Of a stretch of 64,000 bases of DNA, positions 12,201 through 22,028 are shown piece by piece. The translations under genes and the position numbers were made by a program. Position 1 is the stretch's first letter. Each line of letters opens with the position of its first letter. The DNA is from Muricea muricata (lineage: Eukaryota; Cnidaria; Anthozoa; Malacalcyonacea; Plexauridae). The notes beneath the pieces are model-generated. The model was given only the letters and a program-made list of their open reading frames with translations, ran no database searches and was not told where the DNA came from. The stretch is from contig OY979727.1 in the NCBI GenBank assembly GCA_963855995.1, forward strand, positions 11,338,946 to 11,402,945, given 5' to 3'.

Positions 12201-13825
12201 TATAAGAAGATTCCTCTACTTCAGATAATCAGTCAGTTGGGATGTGGATATAGGATGCCGCAACCACCACAATGTTCCGATGAACTGTAAGTTAATCAGT
12301 TTGCCAAAAAATTTGCACGTGTACTTGTACACAGTAACTATACCCATAGTTAATAGAAAACATATGGATAGGAAAGTTGACAGTGTTTTTGTCCTTGTTT
12401 TTGGAAATTTGCACACCTTCATTTCGCATCGAGTGAGCACATTTTTTCTCGATAATTAGATGATTATCCAATAGAAAATTACGCAAAGAACACTATCGCA
12501 ATCAGTAGCGTCGTCAGTGCGATAAGTGAAGGGAACACATTCATATATTCGTGTTCTGCACAATTAATTTCTTTTGAAGTCAATTCGATTTCAAATTAAT
12601 TGTGCAGAACACGAATATATGAATATGTCCCCCTCACTTATCGCACTGGCGACGCCACTGATCGCAATTGAAAATTTATACACCAGAAACAAATGATTTG
12701 TGCACCTTCATGTACTATTTAACATCGGTTTTACTATAATGCAAAACTCTTTGACGTTTTGGGCTATCCAAACCATGTTCACTTGGGATTAAGCATGTAT
12801 ATGTTATATCTGAGCAACTTATGAATGCATGATATTTAGCTTTCCGATTTTTCATGCACGGTGGATTGACGTCATCCGATGCTTAAACGCCTGTGCATTC
12901 AGTCGCTAGGCTAGTTAAATGAATGATTTTAACATTTTCTGGGCATTTCTAGTTACGATATAATGACAAGATGTTGGAATGCTGAACCAAAAGAAAGACC
13001 AACGTTTGTGGAGATTTATGAATTGCTCCATGGTATGCTCATGGACAACAAGGTGAATTGAAAAACATTTATGACTTATATTCCAGGAGACGTAATTAAA
13101 GAAGTTTTAATAGCAGTATTTCAAGACATTCTAGCAAAAACTGACCATACAGTGACAGAAATGCTAATACTGATGATTGCTTGTTCCGTTTCTCTGTATG
13201 ATAGACACATATGATAATTCCAGTCGAACTATTTCTTCCGCTATAGTGAGGTATTGCAATGTTCCCAGGCACAAGTATTTTATTGTTTATTTAGACATCT
13301 TACACAAATATCACACAAATTCCTGCTAATGGAGGATTCCCGAGTGCAAAACAAGCGCATTTAGAGCAAAAGGACGTATCGTCTAAAGACGAATTCGAGG
13401 ATGCAACGTCTAAAGATGAACCTGACAATGCAACGTCTAACCAAGAATCCAAAGATGCAACGCCTAAACAAGAATCCAAAGATGCAACGCCTAAACAAGA
13501 ATCCAACGATGTAACGTCTAAAAATGAATCCAAGGATGCAACGTCTAAAAATGAATCCAAGGATGCAACGACTGAAGAAGAATCCGAGGATGCAACGTTT
13601 AAACATGAATCCAAAGATGCAACGTCCAAACATGGGTCCAAGGATGCAGCGTCTAAAAATGAATCCAAGGATGCAACGACTGAAGAAGAATCCAAGGATG
13701 CAACGTCTAAACATGAATCCAAGGATGCAGCGTCTAAAAATGAATCCAAGGATGCAACGTCTAAAAATGAATCCCAGGATGCAACGACTGAAGAAGAATC
13801 CGAGGATGCAACAGCAAATGTTTAA
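212..13825 (+). CDS. Receptor tyrosine kinase with SRCR-SRCR-vWA ectodomain and C-terminal 9-residue repeats (copy A)
   Basis: Predicted single-pass receptor tyrosine kinase at the cell surface. Coding exons read by eye: 212-284, 407-721, 2392-2712, 4355-4681, 5220-5465, 7422-7672, 8578-8674, 9219-9389, 9864-9980, 10275-10462, 10677-10799, 10976-11046, 11554-11594, 12190-12286, 12953-13052, 13295-13825. All have AG/GT borders and matching phases, giving 3,069 nt including the stop (1,022 aa). Order of parts: signal peptide 1-24, SRCR about 26-127, SRCR about 130-235, vWA about 237-428, linker, transmembrane helix about 474-499, kinase about 560-845, repeat tail 847-1022. Key kinase residues are present: G-loop from G572, K597, E614, HRD ending D707, DFG from D725. 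The start is the ATG whose product matches copy B; the upstream frame has only a TTG. I know no named family with this architecture, so no symbol is given. Ligand and substrate cannot be told from sequence. Exon borders are inferred. Confidence 0.85.
407..721 (+). other. SRCR domain 1 exon, copy A
   Basis: A scavenger-receptor cysteine-rich domain in one phase 1-1 exon. It starts D-V-R-L-V-D-G after TTGTAG and shows the family landmarks [22 protein letters not shown] and D-A-G-V-R-C. Six cysteines are visible, the group A number. The donor is AAAA-GTGAGA at 722. SRCR domains bind proteins or polyanions outside the cell; the ligand here is unknown. Confidence 0.9.
780..1030. repeat. Dispersed repeat in SRCR1 intron (copy A)
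   Basis: The intron after SRCR1 holds a block around ACACGAGTGGAAA...CTTCCACACAATTTCGAA...GGCGGGAAATTTTCC...ACCAATGAGCGTT. It is also in copy B (about 24440-24675), and a related copy lies in the CENP-A gene at about 56280-56575 with the same order of motifs. The short open frame across it is not a gene. Confidence 0.6.
2148..2260 (+). pseudogene. Orphan LDL-receptor class A half-exon (copy A)
   Basis: Between the SRCR exons a frame reads R-C-N-N-G-Q-G-C, then [15 protein letters not shown] and a final C. This matches an LDLa module from its second cysteine onward, including the calcium-box D-x-S-D-E. The first cysteine is not in this exon. The possible acceptors (TAG at 2145-2147, CAG at 2157-2159) give phase 0, while SRCR1 ends and SRCR2 starts in phase 1, so inclusion breaks the frame. 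A phase-1 donor (T-GTAATA) is present here but is AT in copy B. Probably a decayed exon or pseudoexon; a rare cassette with a missed partner exon is possible. Confidence 0.6.
2392..2712 (+). other. SRCR domain 2 exon, copy A
   Basis: A second SRCR domain follows the acceptor TTTGTAG at 2391. It reads A-R-L-V-G-G-S...[46 protein letters not shown] and ends L-R-R-G at donor GTAATA. Phase is 1 at both ends. The open frame running upstream into the LDLa stretch in copy A crosses what is intron, since copy B has stops there. Confidence 0.9.
4355..5465 (+). other. von Willebrand factor A domain exons, copy A
   Basis: Two exons, 4355-4681 and 5220-5465, encode a vWA fold. The first reads [14 protein letters not shown], a standard D-x-S-x-S metal-site (MIDAS) start at residue 251, and has T-K-T-G-D-A-L later for the MIDAS threonine region. 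The second reads V-L-V-I-L-T-A-S, where most MIDAS domains have T-D-G, so the last aspartate of the motif is replaced; then I-F-S-V-G-I-G and S-E-L-R-A-M-A-S. vWA domains bind protein ligands, often through a metal ion. Metal binding here is uncertain given the T-A-S. Confidence 0.88.
7422..8674 (+). other. Linker, transmembrane and juxtamembrane exons, copy A
   Basis: Exon 7422-7672 starts [10 protein letters not shown], continues through a low-complexity linker with repeated K-P-D-G-E-S, and then a glycine-led hydrophobic helix ([20 protein letters not shown]) stopped by Q-R-K. It ends V-R at donor GGGTAAAG, phase 0. Exon 8578-8674 encodes the juxtamembrane segment [11 protein letters not shown] ending P-E-T-P-S-A, phase 1. 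The helix separates the SRCR/vWA part from the kinase, as expected for a type I receptor. Confidence 0.85.
8805..9065. repeat. Fold-back repeat in juxtamembrane intron, copy A
   Basis: An imperfect inverted repeat. The left arm runs from GGGTCATGGCTTAGAGGATG through CAAGATTTTTAAAACGAGAACGG; the right arm runs from GGTTCTTGTTTCAAGAATC to CCTCTTTAGCCATCGCCCC. The same structure is in copy B at about 38915-39170, so it was present before the duplication. It looks like a short non-autonomous DNA element. Confidence 0.6.
11625..11875. repeat. Intronic 20-bp minisatellite, copy A
   Basis: The intron after the D-V-W-S-Y-G exon holds a tandem array built on TTGAACTGGAATATTGACT and variants (ACTGAACTTTGGACTTTGA). 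The matching intron in copy B has a related array of different length and variant order (about 41870-42135). Confidence 0.85.
12503..12660. mobile_element. hAT-type MITE in copy A
   Basis: A 158-bp palindromic element with ends CAGTAGCGTCGTCAGTGCGA and CAGTGGCGTCGCCAGTGCGA (inverted). It is flanked by the 8-bp duplication ATCGCAAT (12495-12502 and 12661-12668). The paralogous site in copy B is empty, with one ATCGCAAT at 42783-42790. An 8-bp duplication with CAGnGGCG ends is typical of hAT elements. It has no coding capacity. Confidence 0.92.
13295..13825 (+). other. C-terminal 9-residue repeat tail exon, copy A
   Basis: The last exon encodes 176 residues after the kinase: a short lead ([10 protein letters not shown]) then sixteen tandem 9-residue units of the type N-E-S-K-D-A-T-S-K, with variants [18 protein letters not shown] and E-E-S-K-D-A-T-T-E. 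The DNA is a 27-bp minisatellite. The product is highly charged, without tyrosines in the array, and surely disordered. The stop TAA is at 13823-13825, followed by AATAAA-like signals near 13833-13847. Long open frames on the other strand are shadows of the repeat. Confidence 0.88.
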
Positions 13826-15365
13826 AAATTATTAATAAAATTAATAAACAACGGTTCAATCGCATTAAAAATTAGTGGCAAAGATGTAAAGCTAGGCCTT
13901 GTTACAGAGGTAAATCTTGCTGACATTTAGGACGAGAAAACCCAATGAATGAATAAGACTTTTACGAAAAAGAAAACTAAACAATCACTAGCAAAAGTAT
14001 TAAGCTAAACAAATAGCGTACATGTAAACATTAAATAAAATAAATAGTTACTTAAATGCGGAAACCTTGAACATTGAATTGTATATGTATAAGGATGAAC
14101 CTAAATTATAAGCATAATTATACCTGCTTATTTAACAAGACGAAGAAAAATCAAAGTAACAAAATTATTATTGTGTGCTGATAATGTCTAACGCAGATTT
14201 TAGAAATGAAAAAAAATTCACTGGTATAAAGCATTTATGAAACATATGTTTTAATACTTGCAGTAATCAGACTATTGATATCAGAATATTTGTAGTCTGA
14301 AAATATACCAGTAATTTAGGGTAAGTCATATTTTAGGGAATTAGCGCGAGAATATCATACATATCATGAGTATTATGCATGAGTATTATTCCAAAACAAA
14401 GACAAGTTAAACCTTATTCTAGCTAGCATTAAATGAATTTGAGTTTGCTAAAAACTAAATTGATCGTAATTACGGTCAATTATGTCTTTTTTTATATATC
14501 TGTCTTCAATAACCACACACATTATTGCTAATATCATGCAAATAATATACAAGTTACTTTGAATTTACATACGTGTCAATGTACACTTAGTCTATAAATG
14601 TAGTTGAAGTCAATTTACGGATAAAATAACGCCATTAATTTATACATCAACCGAAAGAAAGTGCAAACGGATGGCTTGAAAACACCGAACGAAAAATTAC
14701 AACGTCAAAAAGTTGCTGCTCAGTGCATGTAAGTAATACTGGGCGCTTCTATACACGTAATTTAGAAAACTATTTCATGAAAAGCTGAATAAAAACCTTT
14801 AACATCAATATTAAATTAAAAGGGTTTGTCGAAAAATTATGATTGGATAATGCCAGTCGATGATTTATCAATTATTTCTAAATATAAAATCAAATTTTAT
14901 AGTTTCACCTTGAAATATTCAGTCGTTAAAAGTGATCGTGATTCGTCAACGTGGAAAAATCGGTGTAATTGCGGAACAAATGTACAGTTTTTGGGTAAGA
15001 TGAATTTTTAATTAATGTAATACGATGTAGGAAAGTTTGATTGACACATATGTATATCAGACGCATAGGCATATTTTTAGTTGATTACGTGTTAATGATT
15101 ATTTGATGCATGGATATTTAATTACGCGATTACTGAAATATTCAGTATTCTGCTTCTAAAATCAATTGCATTCATTTTCGGTGGACTCGCAGTTTGGTTT
15201 ATTGCCTGGCAACGTAGCTAAGCGGTGGACATTACTTTTATTCACCGGTAAACAACAAATCCACAGAGTCTCACGGCGCCATGTCAGGTAAAAGGTAATC
15301 CTTTTTATACATGTTTGATTGATTTGTGGTACTTTTCTTCTCTTTTGACACTCAGTATATAATAA
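13826..15365. other. 3' flank of copy A and spacer, no gene seen
   Basis: AT-rich sequence. Up to about 14520 it is collinear with copy B after its own tail exon. I see no coding exon with supporting motifs. Confidence 0.5.
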
Positions 15366-15368
15366 AAT

Positions 15369-15500
15369 ACTTATTGACTGAGACCTCGGGAAAGCAGTAT
15401 GTTTTGTGGACCCTCGACTGTCGATGTTTCATCATCATTTCAACATTGACAGTCTCTGGTCCACAAAACATATTGTTTCCCTCGGTCTCAGTCAATAAGT
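15369..15500. repeat. Fold-back MITE-like element
   Basis: Left arm 15369-15412 starts ACTTATTGACTGAGACCTCG; right arm 15458-15500 is its inverted copy, ending GGTCTCAGTCAATAAGT. The arms of about 43 bp enclose a second small hairpin. No target duplication was resolved. Confidence 0.75.
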
Positions 15501-16199
15501 GTTAATTATATAATATTGTTTTTGTACGTAGCATTAATATGTTTACTGTGTTAAAACCGGCGTGTTTATTGTCACGTTTATCAATTTTGTCACATTTTTT
15601 TGCGTATGAAACAAGCAAGATTATGACAAATATTTTACACCTACTTGTGTAAAAAGTTTATGCAATAATAAAAACATAAAAATATATTAACTTTACATGC
15701 AAATGCCCACGCGGTAAACATTTAACCTTGCTGAGTAATTAAAAATGTTTGATTTTTATACTTTCAGTACGCATCCCCGGATGTTTGCGTTGGTTTTGTG
15801 CTTTATATTGAAATTCTTTCCTGTGTATCATTTCATAGTGAATATAGCTGGGTACTACCACAAAGAATATGTGAATTGAAACATTATCGGATATGACGGT
15901 TTCATGTTCTATTTTACTGAGTGAAAAATACGTTGTTTGCCGTATGTCAATTCGTACTCGTACCGGTACCAGCAAATTATGAAGACATTAAATATTGCGT
16001 AAAACAGCAGGAATTTCGCAAGAAAAAGAAATTTCTCTAGAATTCATGCCCAAACCATCAGTATTTGAATATAACCCACTATCAATGTGATGCTATCTTC
16101 AAATTTTTTGACGACCTCGATTTTCAAAAAATGTAGCTATTTAAAAAATGTATACATAATAGTTATATTACAATTACATGGTATAATTTTAAAACAGAA

Positions 16200-18819
16200 G
16201 TCGAATTCAGTACATGTGTCCAATACTCACGAGAGCACTTTTCGGTTTACCTGCTCGCCATTTCTTCTTGCGGCAGTCGTGGACCAACACCTGACAAGCT
16301 GGGAAGTTAATGAACTGAGGAGAGTGGTAGAGATCCTACGAAGTCTCTGTGCAGATGATCTTATAAGTGAAAAGCCAACTGTCGCCAGTGCAATGGAGCT
16401 AAAGAAAACGGCCATCAAGATATTTGACGATGCAACATTCACATTGCATAAATAGCATTCAAACGAACCAGGCCTGGAAGATGACCAAATAAAACTTGAG
16501 TGTAAAGCGGCACTGGAGTGGAACAGTAATCAAGTGGAACCCCAAGTTCAACAAACCTTTGCAAAGACACAGTTAAACAAATTCAACCAATCTCAAACAA
16601 GCCTGCGGGTTTAGTTTGGACAAGCAAGCAGATGAAATTAGAGTCGTAATTCCAAAAATGGCAACCTCTGTGACAAAAAGAGAGCTCTTGCGAAACCTTG
16701 CGAAGATATAAGGTCCACTGGGATTGGCGTCACCCGTTACGGTTAAAGGTACCATGGGATGCAAAGCTACCAGAACCGCTGTCCACTGAATACCTACAAT
16801 GGGCAAAGGGATTCCCAGAGAAAGTGACTGTTGCAAGATCCGTAGCAGTTCATAGAGAAAGTCTAGACGAGATCGAACTCCATGCGTTCGGTGACGCTAG
16901 TATAAGGGAGTAGCTGCTGCAGTGTACGCCATTATCAAACAAGCGTCTGGTGTTAACGTCGGCTGGGTCGCTACAAAAGCACGGTTAGCTAAACAGGATC
17001 TTACTATACCTCGTTTAGAACTTGTTTCGGCGCACACCGTAAAAAGGACCGTCGATGATGTTTCAGTTGTATGGGTTTAACGAACTTCTAAAGAAATTCC
17101 CTTTGATGAAAACTATCAGAGTCATTGCTTTGATGCGTCGATTTGTGTTCAACTGCAGAGCAGAGAAAGAGAACCACCAGAAAGGCGAAAGGAGATCAAC
17201 AACCAGCACACACCAGGATACGGCGAGCACAGTCACATCAAAGTAACCAAGTATTTGAAGACAAGCTACGCCTCAATGTTGAGGCCAATGATGAAGTAGA
17301 TGGAGTCATGTATTGCAAAGGTCGAATACAAGGCGAACATCCGATATACTTACCTTTCGTCCATCTCTACACCAAAAGCATTGTTCACGAAGCTTACGAG
17401 CGCACCTTGCACAAGGAAGTGGGCTTAATTAACTATAACAAAGGTCAGAGAGCAATATAGGGTGCCGAGGTTAAGACGGTTGGTAAAGAAAGTCATAAAG
17501 GAGTGTTTCAAGTGTTGATGATTTCAAGCCAACCCAGTCTCAAGACCACCAATAGGAAATCTGCCGCGCGATCGTACAGAGGGAAACAGACCATTTCAAG
17601 TCGTTGGAGTAGACTTTGCTGGTCCTATAAAATATCGAGTATCAAAGAAAACAAAAGGGAAAGCGTATGTAACGTTATTCGCGTGTAGCCTATGTCGAGC
17701 AATCTACCTGGAACTGACGAAAGCGATGGAGACTAGTGAATTTCTGCGATCACTCAAACGCCTCATTGCAAGGAAAGGAAGACCGAATAAGATTTATTCG
17801 GGGACATTCGAAGCTGATGCAGCTTGGTTAGCGAAAGTACAGTTTGACAAGCAATTTCAAACCTATTTAGCCAACGAGAAGATTCACTGGCAATAACGTA
17901 TTGTTGGACATCGAAGTGACTTTGAACAATCGCCCGCTTGGATATTAAGAAGATGACGTAGAGCTACCAACACTTACGCCAAAAAGCTTACAGTTCGTTG
18001 GTACTACCGTATAACCTGAATTGGAGCCTCATAATGAAGAGAATCGAGACCTCAGAAAACGAGCGAAATATCTCAAGAAGTGCAAAGATCATGTGTGGAA
18101 GAGATGGAGTACTGAGTACCTGCGCGCTTTACGATAGAAACACAACTTGAAACACCATGAGAAGCCGTCAACGCTCTCGGTAGGTGAAGTTGTAATCATT
18201 GCTTCAGATGAACGAAACCGAGGGAAATGGACATTAGGGATAGTAAAAGAGCTTTTTCCAGGAAGAGATGGTATCATCCGCGCTCCAAAGGTGAAAACGG
18301 CAAATGGATACTTGGAGAGAGCAGTGAATAACTTGTATCCTCTGGAACTATCGTGCCATCAGAGTTCAAACCAGCAAACCCTTAATCCACTCGCCCCCGT
18401 TTACCGACCGGTCCGGGATGCAGCGGTCGCAGCACGTTCCAGAATCCAGGAAGTTACAAAAATCGAACGTGAGTAACAAATATAACGTGGATATTGATTG
18501 AGACAATGAACTGAACATTGGTAACTCGGGATTGTTAATCTTGAGTTTCCTTAGGAACATATATCTTCACAAGATATATATGGGGAGGGTGTGGGAAACT
18601 GTTAATGGAGAATAATTACTTTGTTAATTTTGTTCGCGCGTGTTTCACGCGTGAGAATCTTTCGGAACGTTTCGGAATATACCGGTTTTTCTCTTTTTTA
18701 AGTACCTCCAACCATCTGTGATTGTTTTTATGTGAATAATATTGTAAAAAGGCGTAACGCGTTAAATAAATACGATTCAAAATTGTTGCTGAGATTTATT
18801 CAGGAGGCAGTTCTCAACA
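16200..18819 (+). mobile_element. Degenerate BEL/Pao LTR retrotransposon with 3' LTR
   Basis: Fragments in order, with many stops and shifts, match a BEL/Pao polyprotein: a reverse-transcriptase part (around 16500-16740), a W-D-A-K-L-P-E / I-E-L-H-A-F-G-D-A-S block (about 16700-16910), an RNase H-side piece A-K-Q-D-L-T-I-P-R-L-E-L-V-S (about 16990-17030), an integrase zinc-binding part (about 17320-17440), an integrase core with V-D-F-A-G-P-I (about 17560-17890), and the C-terminal D-E-R-N-R-G-K-W-T-L-G-I-V-K module typical of Pao elements (18147-18475). A polypurine tract at 18581-18589 precedes the LTR. The gag and protease parts and the 5' LTR were not found. It cannot encode functional proteins. 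Confidence 0.85.
18590..18819 (+). repeat. 3' LTR of the BEL/Pao relic
   Basis: The segment starts TGTGGGAAACTG directly after a GGGGAGGG polypurine tract and ends TTCTCAACA, giving the expected TG...CA ends. An AATAAA lies inside (TTAAATAAATACG). At 230 bp it is in the usual range for these elements. No second LTR was found for comparison. Confidence 0.65.
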
Positions 18820-20114
18820 CATGCAATTTTCGTGAACCGTGTGAATGTTTCAAATACAAATTAATTTTGTCTCTGTTTGTGTAGAAGTCTGAAGAAGACT
18901 CTCATAGAATATTCACCTCTTCAATCTCTTGTGGTTGTCACTCTTGACTGTTTGCATGCATTAATTACTTTTTCTTTAGAACACCAAACAATTGTAGTTT
19001 CCTCGTCAAGTCTTCGGCGTTGGCACTTTACAAGATAAATAAGGTAAGTCGAATTTATGTAAGACAATAATAAGCATTAATTGTTCACTCGAAAACATTT
19101 TTATTGTTTTTCTCCCGTTCGTGATCGCGAAGACTTTGGTGGTATTTTTTATCTAAATGTAACATGATGCCAAATTATAGTTTTTCCACTGGAACGTGTG
19201 TTTACTGTTTCTGTCACATCTCGAAAACCTCAGATAAACTCGGCATTTTGAAACAAAAAGCACTACCACTTTGCACCGAAATAGATTGAAATATAAGATA
19301 GAAATATATAATTGACCAAAAAGCCAAAATATTATAATTACAAACGTTAGCGTGCGTGTATATGATATATACTCATGTCTTTAGACATGCATCTACTCGA
19401 TTTGATTTTGATACTTAATGCTCTACAATAGCATCGAAACGAGCGAAGGTTAAATTTTTCACTATGAGAACCATGTTTTGACAAAGTACATGGAGTTTGA
19501 GAGTTTAATACACAAGTAAAAAGTTCAAAAAATCAACTAGAGTTAAAACAGCTGCCTGAAGTGTTGGCAGTTGGCCTGAAGTGTAGAAAAATGTATTGAA
19601 ACATCAGACATTTGGCATCGATATCGAAACTGATTACATTATCAGGCAAATTACGCCCAGGGCGTTTTGACGCAAAGCGACTTTCGAATTTTGTCCGTGA
19701 ATCTCTTTCATGTGAACAGGTCAGAGGCGTAACTAGACCGTTAATTGCGAGGAGCGTTATTTGATGTTTATACATATTCACCTTTTGCCTGATGATTTTT
19801 TTAAAAACCGATAGGATTTAAAAAGAAATTCATGGGGATGAATGCAAACATATATGAATACCTTTTCCCCACCCAATAAGCGCTCTAGTTACGCCCGTGG
19901 AGAATGTTGGCGCTCGCGCATCCCCTCTTGCAACATAATGATGTCACTGTTGGTTATAATAACACAGAAGGTGCTCCCAGTAAACCCCCCTCCCCCTGAA
20001 TATATAAGCCCATCCGTGTATGGACCATAAAAGACGCTTACAAACTCAAATATGCCCAGGAATTTTTGATGTAGAGGCTCAAAGGGATGATGAATAAACA
20101 GCGAAGTTACTTGT
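18820..20114. other. Intergenic spacer before copy B, no gene seen
   Basis: AT-rich sequence without supported coding exons. A stretch near 18990-19045 has splice-like borders but encodes nothing recognisable. Confidence 0.45.
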
Positions 20115-20920
20115 ATAGATTTTTTGTTCATATTCATTCTGTTTCTATGCTCTAAAGCTCTTCGGAGAGTTGTCATTGTGCGCCATTTGATTTGGAACAT
20201 GCGGGAAAAATCCTGTTGTGTGATGAAGCCGAAGAAAATCATGTTGCTCGTTGTATTTTGCGTGTTATTGTGGATTGCACCTCAAGTAAATGCAGGTACA
20301 ACTCGATTGTCGCCATTAGAAGTCATCCTATCGTTGTTCTAGAATGTTCTCATCATACATTGTCTGCGAGGTTTGATTATTATATAATCGTAGTTATAAA
20401 ATGTCATACAATTGTAGATGTTAGACTTGTTGGTGGTCCTAACAATGCAAGCGGACGAGTGGAGGTCTACTAGTTAACATGCACAACTTGACGAAAACGA
20501 ACGAATAGCCTCATTAGCTGAACGATAAGGTTGCTTAAACGCGTATAAACTCGCTTGCGTATTGGTCGACACGAGAAATTATGAATTTTCGTCAAGTGAT
20601 TAAGGTGATATATTCAAATCATGCACTGAACAATGTGCGTAAAAACATCAATCCTTTCAAATTCTGATGAAAACCTAATTGATCAGTCAGACAACGCGTC
20701 TGTAAGTTGTTTTGTGTCATACCGTTAGAACGTAACTTCCCATGCGCTTATAAGAGCTTAGAATGTACTGCACATTTATTTAAAGCAATTATTGCTGTGA
20801 AGCTTGCACAAAGCTAATGCCTGTTATGGATGATTATTAAATTTGAAAGGGTTTACTTATTTTATATTCATTCTGCGTGTCATTTCATCATAAGAAAGGT
20901 GTTATAGTAGCTAGTGGATT

Positions 20921-22028
20921 ATGAAGCTTATGGTAATTTTTAAACCCTTGGGAGGTTACAGACAATTCCACATGTTTTTAAGAGAACAAGCTATAGGGAA
21001 ACACAATTATTTTAAAAACAAGTTTATAAGAATGCCTCCGCGGCCAAGAGTAAGAATTGGAAACTTAGAAGGAAGACTTATTGCAGAGCAATACCAACAA
21101 CACGGTCCTTTGTGGGATATTATAGTAAATGGAATTAACAGACATCCCGAATTTCAGCAGTTACCACACAACGTGCAGGCCATCTACAACAATCACGGTC
21201 GTCGTAACTCTGTGCGTAGGCGAGTTCGAGACTACGTTCATGGTGAAGTACGGCAGTAAGTACCGTTGTCAAACATTGATGTTGTTAATGCATGAACAAA
21301 ATACCCATATAATTTTGTTTGTATTTATGTATGTATTTCCTGTATATTTCAGGGGTCTAATAGAAAGAGTGGAGGAAATGAGATATGCAAATTTTGCAAA
21401 TCCTGAGCGACTTCGAAAAGCTTATCAGGCGATAAGGAATCGTTTACAAATGCCATTGCCTCAACAAGTTCCCGTTCCTCGACAACCACAACCTCAAGCA
21501 CACTTTATCCAACTAGGTCAACCTCAGCAACGAGCAGCTCAACCACACCTCATTCAACCACGTCAACCTCGACAAGCAGTTGTACCACCAGCGTGGCCTG
21601 GACAACGTCCACTTCAACGAGCAGCTCAACCACTTGCTCAGCCTGAGCCACATCCACCTGAAGAAGCAGTTATGCCACCAGCACAGCCTGAACCACGTCC
21701 ACCTCAACAACCACCACCAAATGAACCTTTGCAACAACCCAACGGTGAAAATGATGACCTTCCACCGCTTTATGATGAAAGTGAAGATGAAAACGATTTT
21801 CATGCGCCACACATTGAAGAAAACCGCGGGCTAAATGGAGCTGTTGGTAGACCCATTCATATCCCAAATGTAGAAGGAAGACGGCCGTATCATGCTCTTG
21901 CACGAGAAAACACCGAAGCGTTAAACTTGTTTTTAACCAGAGACTTGCCTGTTATAACACATCAACTGCAGGAAACGATGGAAAGATTAGACCAACTTAT
22001 AAGGCGGCAAATGGAAAATCAAATATAG
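20921..22028 (+). CDS. Harbinger accessory protein (putative DNA-binding)
   Basis: Two exons, 20921-21255 and 21353-22028, join across a good GTAAGT donor and TTTCAG acceptor to give 336 residues. The N-terminal 110 residues are basic and may be a DNA-binding domain: M-P-P-R-P-R-V-R-I-G-N, then A-E-Q-Y-Q-Q-H-G-P-L-W-D-I-I, and R-R-N-S-V-R-R-R-V-R-D-Y. I could not match it to the Myb/SANT or MADF domains usual for Harbinger second proteins. A Pro/Gln-rich middle, an acidic stretch (D-E-S-E-D-E-N-D) and a C-terminal helix with coiled-coil character (L-Q-E-T-M-E-R-L-D-Q-L-I) follow. Position inside the TIRs supports an accessory role. The frame is intact. Confidence 0.75.

Larger units (their letters stand above)
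9219..13052 (+). other. Tyrosine kinase domain exons, copy A
   Basis: Nine exons (9219-9389, 9864-9980, 10275-10462, 10677-10799, 10976-11046, 11554-11594, 12190-12286, 12953-13052, with the juxtamembrane exon before them) encode a complete tyrosine kinase fold. Motifs in order: [12 protein letters not shown] (K597); A-E-L (E614); threonine gatekeeper in I-I-T-E-F; a polar insert after [43 protein letters not shown]...[13 protein letters not shown] with P-L-K-W is the receptor tyrosine kinase form. The activation loop has a single tyrosine (E-E-Y-T-R-K). All catalytic residues are intact, so the domain should be active. Confidence 0.93.
105..14520. repeat. Segmental duplication unit, copy A
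   Basis: This 14.4 kb stretch holds the whole kinase gene and is repeated in tandem, same orientation, at about 20115-46136. Similarity starts just before the shared stretch at 112 and 20120 and ends after the shared CTTCAATAACCACACAC at 14505 and 46120. Exons, introns and intronic repeats are collinear and near-identical by eye, so the duplication is recent. Copy A lacks the Harbinger, TTAA-element, LINE and palindromic-element insertions of copy B. It carries a hAT MITE at 12503-12660 and an extra block of about 0.2 kb near 6800-7000 that B lacks. Edges are good to a few tens of bases. Confidence 0.92.

Noticed and set aside
13300..13749. Long open frames on the minus strand across the tail repeats, rich in L-D-S-F-L-D-V-A-S
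   Set aside because: They mirror the 27-bp repeat of the plus-strand kinase tail, which is joined in phase to the kinase. The same happens in copy B at 43367-43916.
13361..13835. Repeat arrays that could suggest a CRISPR
   Set aside because: Units are contiguous 27-mers without unique spacers, coding for protein, in an animal genome.
15255..15300. Possible short first exon with GGCGCCATGTCAG followed by GTAAAAG
   Set aside because: Start context and donor look good, but only a few codons are present and no downstream exon could be linked.
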